Shown here in pieces: positions 60,035 through 64,000 of a stretch of DNA of 64,000 bases. The DNA is from Mugil cephalus. Its lineage: Eukaryota; Chordata; Actinopteri; Mugiliformes; Mugilidae. Within the stretch, counting starts at the first letter, position 1. Each line of letters starts with the position of its first letter. The stretch is taken from positions 11,274,616 through 11,338,615 of the forward strand of contig NC_061774.1 of NCBI RefSeq assembly GCF_022458985.1. The letters are read 5' to 3'. Under the pieces are notes generated by a model that ran no database searches, was not told the DNA's origin, and saw nothing but the letters and a program-made list of their open reading frames with translations. The position numbers and the translations under genes were made by a program.

Positions 60035-63000
60035 AAGCAAAATTGTGGGCTAGTCCTTCTGTCAAATCAGCACCCGGAGTATAATATAAAGACAACAAAT
60101 ATTTTCTATTTCCTCTACTAATAAAACTTGCGGGGAATGTTTTGGTACTTTTTTTTATTTCCATAAGTGGCCTATCAGCCTGTGTTATAGCTTAATTTGC
60201 ATTATTTATTCATTGCAGATAAAACCAAAGAACACGATTGTGAAATTATGGAATTATTTTTGTATTTCTGTGGGTTTCATTTAGTTGTAAAAGATGGCTG
60301 TGAATTTCCATACATTAGAAAATGAGAGTTTTTTTATGTCTAAATATTAGACAAAACTACACTGAAAAAACCTTTACTTTTAGAGAAATTTTGAGTTTTT
60401 CCTGCTGTAAACGTAAAAAAAAAAGCAATAGCGAGAGGAGGAGAGTGCAAAGAAGAGACTGACTGAAAAGTGTTTGTGCGCGCCCGTGTGTGTGTGTGTG
60501 TGTGTGAAATTGGGGAGTATTATTCACTGTTAAAACATCTTGGAGGGGTTGATGGGGTCACAGGCAGCCGCAGCCTCTGTCTAGTTATCTGTCACTGATA
60601 TGAGAAAGTACATGATTCGCGTTAGTCAGGGCGTGAGGGTGTGAGACACACACTCACATACATGTACTTACACACACACACACACACTTTCCCCCCCTGG
60701 GACAACTGGTGCGGCTGCTGCTCCTTGTCTATGAAAGGAAGGCAGACGCTACACTGAGGGATGAGCGATGAAATGATGAGCTGAACCAAACATCACCAGC
60801 TTCCTCTCGCTCCCCGTCTTCCTTCCTCCCCTGCTCCCGCCTGCCATCCTCCCTCGCTCTCCTCTCCTCTCCTCTCCTCTCCTCTCCTCTCCTCTCCTCT
60901 CCTCTCCTCGTCTAGGTGGTCACTACATGTGAAGAAGGCGGCCATCAGCAAGTTTTGTGTAACTGTAGAAGGTCAATAAATAGAGAGCTGAGTGCGGAAC
61001 AAAGTGCTGGCCCCCTCTCATACTCAGGCCAAATAAATACAGATAGGGGAGAGAGCTCAGCCGTTGAAGAACATGCTGCTACACACACACACACACACAC
61101 ACACACAGCAGTTATCTCCTCCAGGTAGAAGCAGATGCACAGATATGTGGTTAATTAGCTTTAAATGGCACACAACCCTCCCTCTACTTTTGCTGCACAC
61201 ACATTGTAAAACACGCACACGCACACAAAGAGACAGACAGACAGACAAAGCCTGCTATTGCTGCGAGGCTTGAATTAGTGCCGGTGTGTTTCAGATAAAA
61301 GTGTGTGTTGGCCCGGAGAGCTCCAACACACCGGCCAACAGGAGGAAACAAAGGAGACAGAGACAGACACACAGAGAGAGAGAGGGAGAGAGGGAGAGGG
61401 AGAGGACAAAGTGGGGAGGATAAAGTGAACCTTTCACATCTTTTGATTCGCTCAGGCCATCCTCGATTCTTCACGGTATATAAATGGGGATGTCAAGAGG
61501 ATGTGTGCGGGAGGGAGGGGAGGGCGAGTGGTGGGGAAAGAGAGAGGTAGAGACAGATAAAAGTAAATAGAGAAAGAGAGAGGGAACTGGCGGTAGAGGG
61601 GTTAATGCAGTGCAGATTGACAGAAGTTAGCAGCACCCAGAGGGGAAGAGAGAGCAGAGAGGAGGAGGAGGGAGGGAGGGAGGGAGGGGGGGACTGATAT
61701 AAAATGAGTCGGTCACGCTTTGAACAGTTACACATGCTGTTTACATTTTTCCCAAATTAACATGGCCCCTCGCTTCAGAAAACTCTCCCTCACCGGCTCT
61801 CTCTCTCTCTCTCTCTCTCTCTCTACCCTCCACCAACTCCTTTTCCTCTTCCTCCTCCTCCTCCTCCTCCTCTATCCCTCCGTCTCCGTCTCTATCCCTC
61901 ACTCTCAGAACAAGGTCTGCCATTAAAATGTCACAAAAGTAATTTTAATAATGTGCAATCGCTATTTTAACGTTGCAGCTGGTGCTTTTAAGTTTTTATA
62001 TACTTTGTCTGGTGGCTTAAGTGACTCCATGGCAAAATCCACTGCACTGTCTCAAATATGCAGTTTACGTTCATAAAAAGCTTCAATTGCAGCAACTGAA
62101 ACTGTAAAATAAACACGGCGGAGTATAAAGTACGATGTTGGCTCCGGGAGTCGAGAGCTCTCCACGAAGACATGAAATTATTTTGGTAGTCGGCGACCAA
62201 GTCATACACAAATTAAACCCTTTTTTTTATTATTATTATTTAACGTTCGTGGCTCTGGAGAGCACGTGGCCGTGATATTAAGAGGCGATTCTTTTGAATC
62301 CAGTCGTTCGGTTAGTAAATGTAGACGCGAAACAAAACATTTAACAATTAATAACGACTGTAAACAGCTCGCACAGCTATTTCCATTATCGTCGCCTCCT
62401 CAGCCGGCTTCTTAGAGTTGTCTTAATATCATTTGCGATGTTGATCAAAAGTCAAAAAGTGAAATATTTTCAGCCCACTCCCAAACAAGGGAAAGAAAGG
62501 CAGTGAATCAAAGGAGTCTGAGAAGCTGAATGCAAGAGATATTTAACACTTTCTTTGTTATTGGGTCAATTATTGTTGATCAGTGTTTTAAATAACTCCT
62601 GCTTCCTCTCAAGGCGACGAAAAGCAGGGGATTTGAAATGAGCTTTTCTTAAAAGGCTATTTGTTTAAGCCACAGTCCACGAGCCCGGGATGGGGAGTAG
62701 CCGGGGCGTGGGTGAGAGCACGCGGAGGGGGGGCGGTGGGCTCAGAGGTAAATTAAAAACCGAAGGTCTGAAAAAGGGGAAGGAGGGAATGAAAGATTTT
62801 GTCGGAGCGAACAAGTGGAGCCAATTAGTGAAAGGAAGAGAGGGGAAAAGGTAATTAGGGATGGAAAGGAAGGAGACTTCTAAAATGCAAGTTTGATGTT
62901 TCGGGGAGATTTAGTGCCGGAGTGGGACAGATGAAGCGACAAAGAAATTGAAACCAAACATGGCGATAAAGCGTGGAGCGAACCGGAACCCGCAGATTAC

Positions 63001-64000
63001 AAAAAAATAAAAAATGAAAGGATAGACGGGCATATAAGGTGAAGAGGGAGACAGACAATAGGACGGGAAGGGGAACCAAAGCGGAGGATGTCGAGTTTAC
63101 GACTGGTGAGAAATGGTCGCACAGAGAGTTTCCGGGCATAAACATGATTTTTATTGGATTTTTTTTTTTTTTTAATGTGTGTTTTCTTTTGCCTTTGTTT
63201 TTGGGTCATTGATGTTGTTTGGCAGCCCCAGTGTGCGTCCAGCGCCAGGAGGATCAATTTGAAATTGAATATGAGCAAACCCCCGAGGAAACCAATCTCG
63301 AGGGAGAGGAGACGGGAAGAAGAGCGTCCTTTTTGTGTTCCGCGTGCGCGCTTGAGTGCAAAACTAGTTTGTTTATATGCCTATGAGTACGTGAACCTAC
63401 ACTCCGCTGCTCACCCCAGATGCATATGTGTGCATGCGTGTGTGTGTGTTGAGTTAGTGAAGGAATGCACACTTGATTGAGTACAGACTGCACATAAATC
63501 TGGTTTTCAACTGTACACAGGCACACACCACTGACCCTGACCCCCAGACTGTCAACCTCCCCCTCTTCACCCCACATTGTGTGCGTCTCTGTCCACTTCG
63601 CCTCCCTCCCTCCCTCCCTCCCTCCTTTTGCATCAGACTGTTTGTGCATGTCTTTGCCGCCGGCACCCACCGCTGTGTTTATGCTCAGTGCCATGACAGA
63701 GGATAAAAATTGCCACCAGGTACGGTGCAGCTGAACAATTAAAAAACTATGCAGGAAGCAAACATCTCGTCAGAGTTTGGCTCTGACGGGTCTCTTCTGT
63801 CAACAGCGCCACAAGGAGCCCGCAGCTCAGTTTCTGCTACGTTAGCTCGATGACAACAAATATGCGAGAGGATGGGCGCGCGTTGTGGGAAAAGCAACTC
63901 GAGGTAGCTCGACGCGATGAACGGCGTACATTATCTAGTTTCTTGGCTGCAGTGTGCGGATGCAATAAAAATATATCAGTTGGTAGGGATCTTTGTATTC
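58756..64000. other. non-coding tail of the window rich in simple repeats
   Basis: No recognisable protein exon. Simple sequence: poly(T) 60002-60030, GT tract near 60486-60506, (CTCTC)n 60857-60909, CA tract 61082-61107, GA/GGGA tracts 61375-61405 and 61665-61690, CT tract 61800-61826, CTC triplets 61845-61872, CCTC tetranucleotides 63600-63626. It may be the first intron or regulatory flank of a gene off the right edge. Confidence 0.4.
60857..60909. repeat. (CTCTC)n pentanucleotide tract
   Basis: About ten exact copies of a five-base CTCTC unit in a longer pyrimidine-rich region (60790-60910). Able to form triplex DNA; no function shown. Confidence 0.9.

Noticed and set aside
61741-61926. 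Leu/Ser- and Glu/Arg-rich frames on both strands
   Set aside because: They only translate CT and CTC simple repeats.

Overview
The window looks like nuclear DNA from a ray-finned (teleost) fish. All recognisable proteins are vertebrate orthologues split by short to medium GT-AG introns. The intergenic DNA carries fish-style debris of DNA transposons (hAT, piggyBac-like, Tc1/mariner) and many CA, GA, poly-A and poly-T tracts. No bacterial operon, CRISPR array, rRNA or tRNA gene was recognised.

Layout, left to right. 1-379 is a transposon copy cut by the window edge. 3064-3093 (-) is the 10-codon first coding exon of stx3, whose remaining exons lie off the left edge. 7224-8754 (-) is ran. 10626-13050 (-) is ndufs8. 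14631-22108 (+) is a tbc1d10c (carabin) orthologue with a very long acidic last exon. 22536-27131 (-) is rad9a, tail-to-tail with tbc1d10c. 28719-33048 (+) is a six-exon gene I cannot name; its C-terminus carries a candidate PP1-docking motif pair. 35174-40656 (-) is p2rx3. 45671-56839 (-) is ssrp1. From about 57.7 kb to the end I find no certain gene, only a CpG-rich candidate first exon near 58.7 kb, an AT-rich stretch with homeodomain and POU-type sites, and simple repeats.

I reassembled each gene exon by exon from splice sites. Reading phase closes across every junction for ran (215 aa), ndufs8 (212), tbc1d10c (1175), rad9a (397), the unnamed gene (663), p2rx3 (409) and ssrp1 (706). The genes are housekeeping or signalling genes that do not form one pathway. 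Ran drives nuclear transport; NDUFS8 is a complex I iron-sulfur subunit; RAD9A is part of the 9-1-1 DNA-damage clamp; SSRP1 is part of the FACT histone chaperone. TBC1D10C is a Rab/Ras GAP and calcineurin inhibitor; P2RX3 is an ATP-gated channel; STX3 is a plasma-membrane SNARE. From memory of the human map, rad9a/tbc1d10c/ndufs8 belong to 11q13 and stx3/p2rx3/ssrp1 to 11q12, so most of the window is one ancestral block; ran (human 12q24) is the outsider.

The most interesting points are the giant acidic tail of TBC1D10C with a retained calcineurin-docking-like motif, the unnamed gene with GVLK and RVHF motifs, and a set of transposon relics whose ends and target duplications can be read directly.
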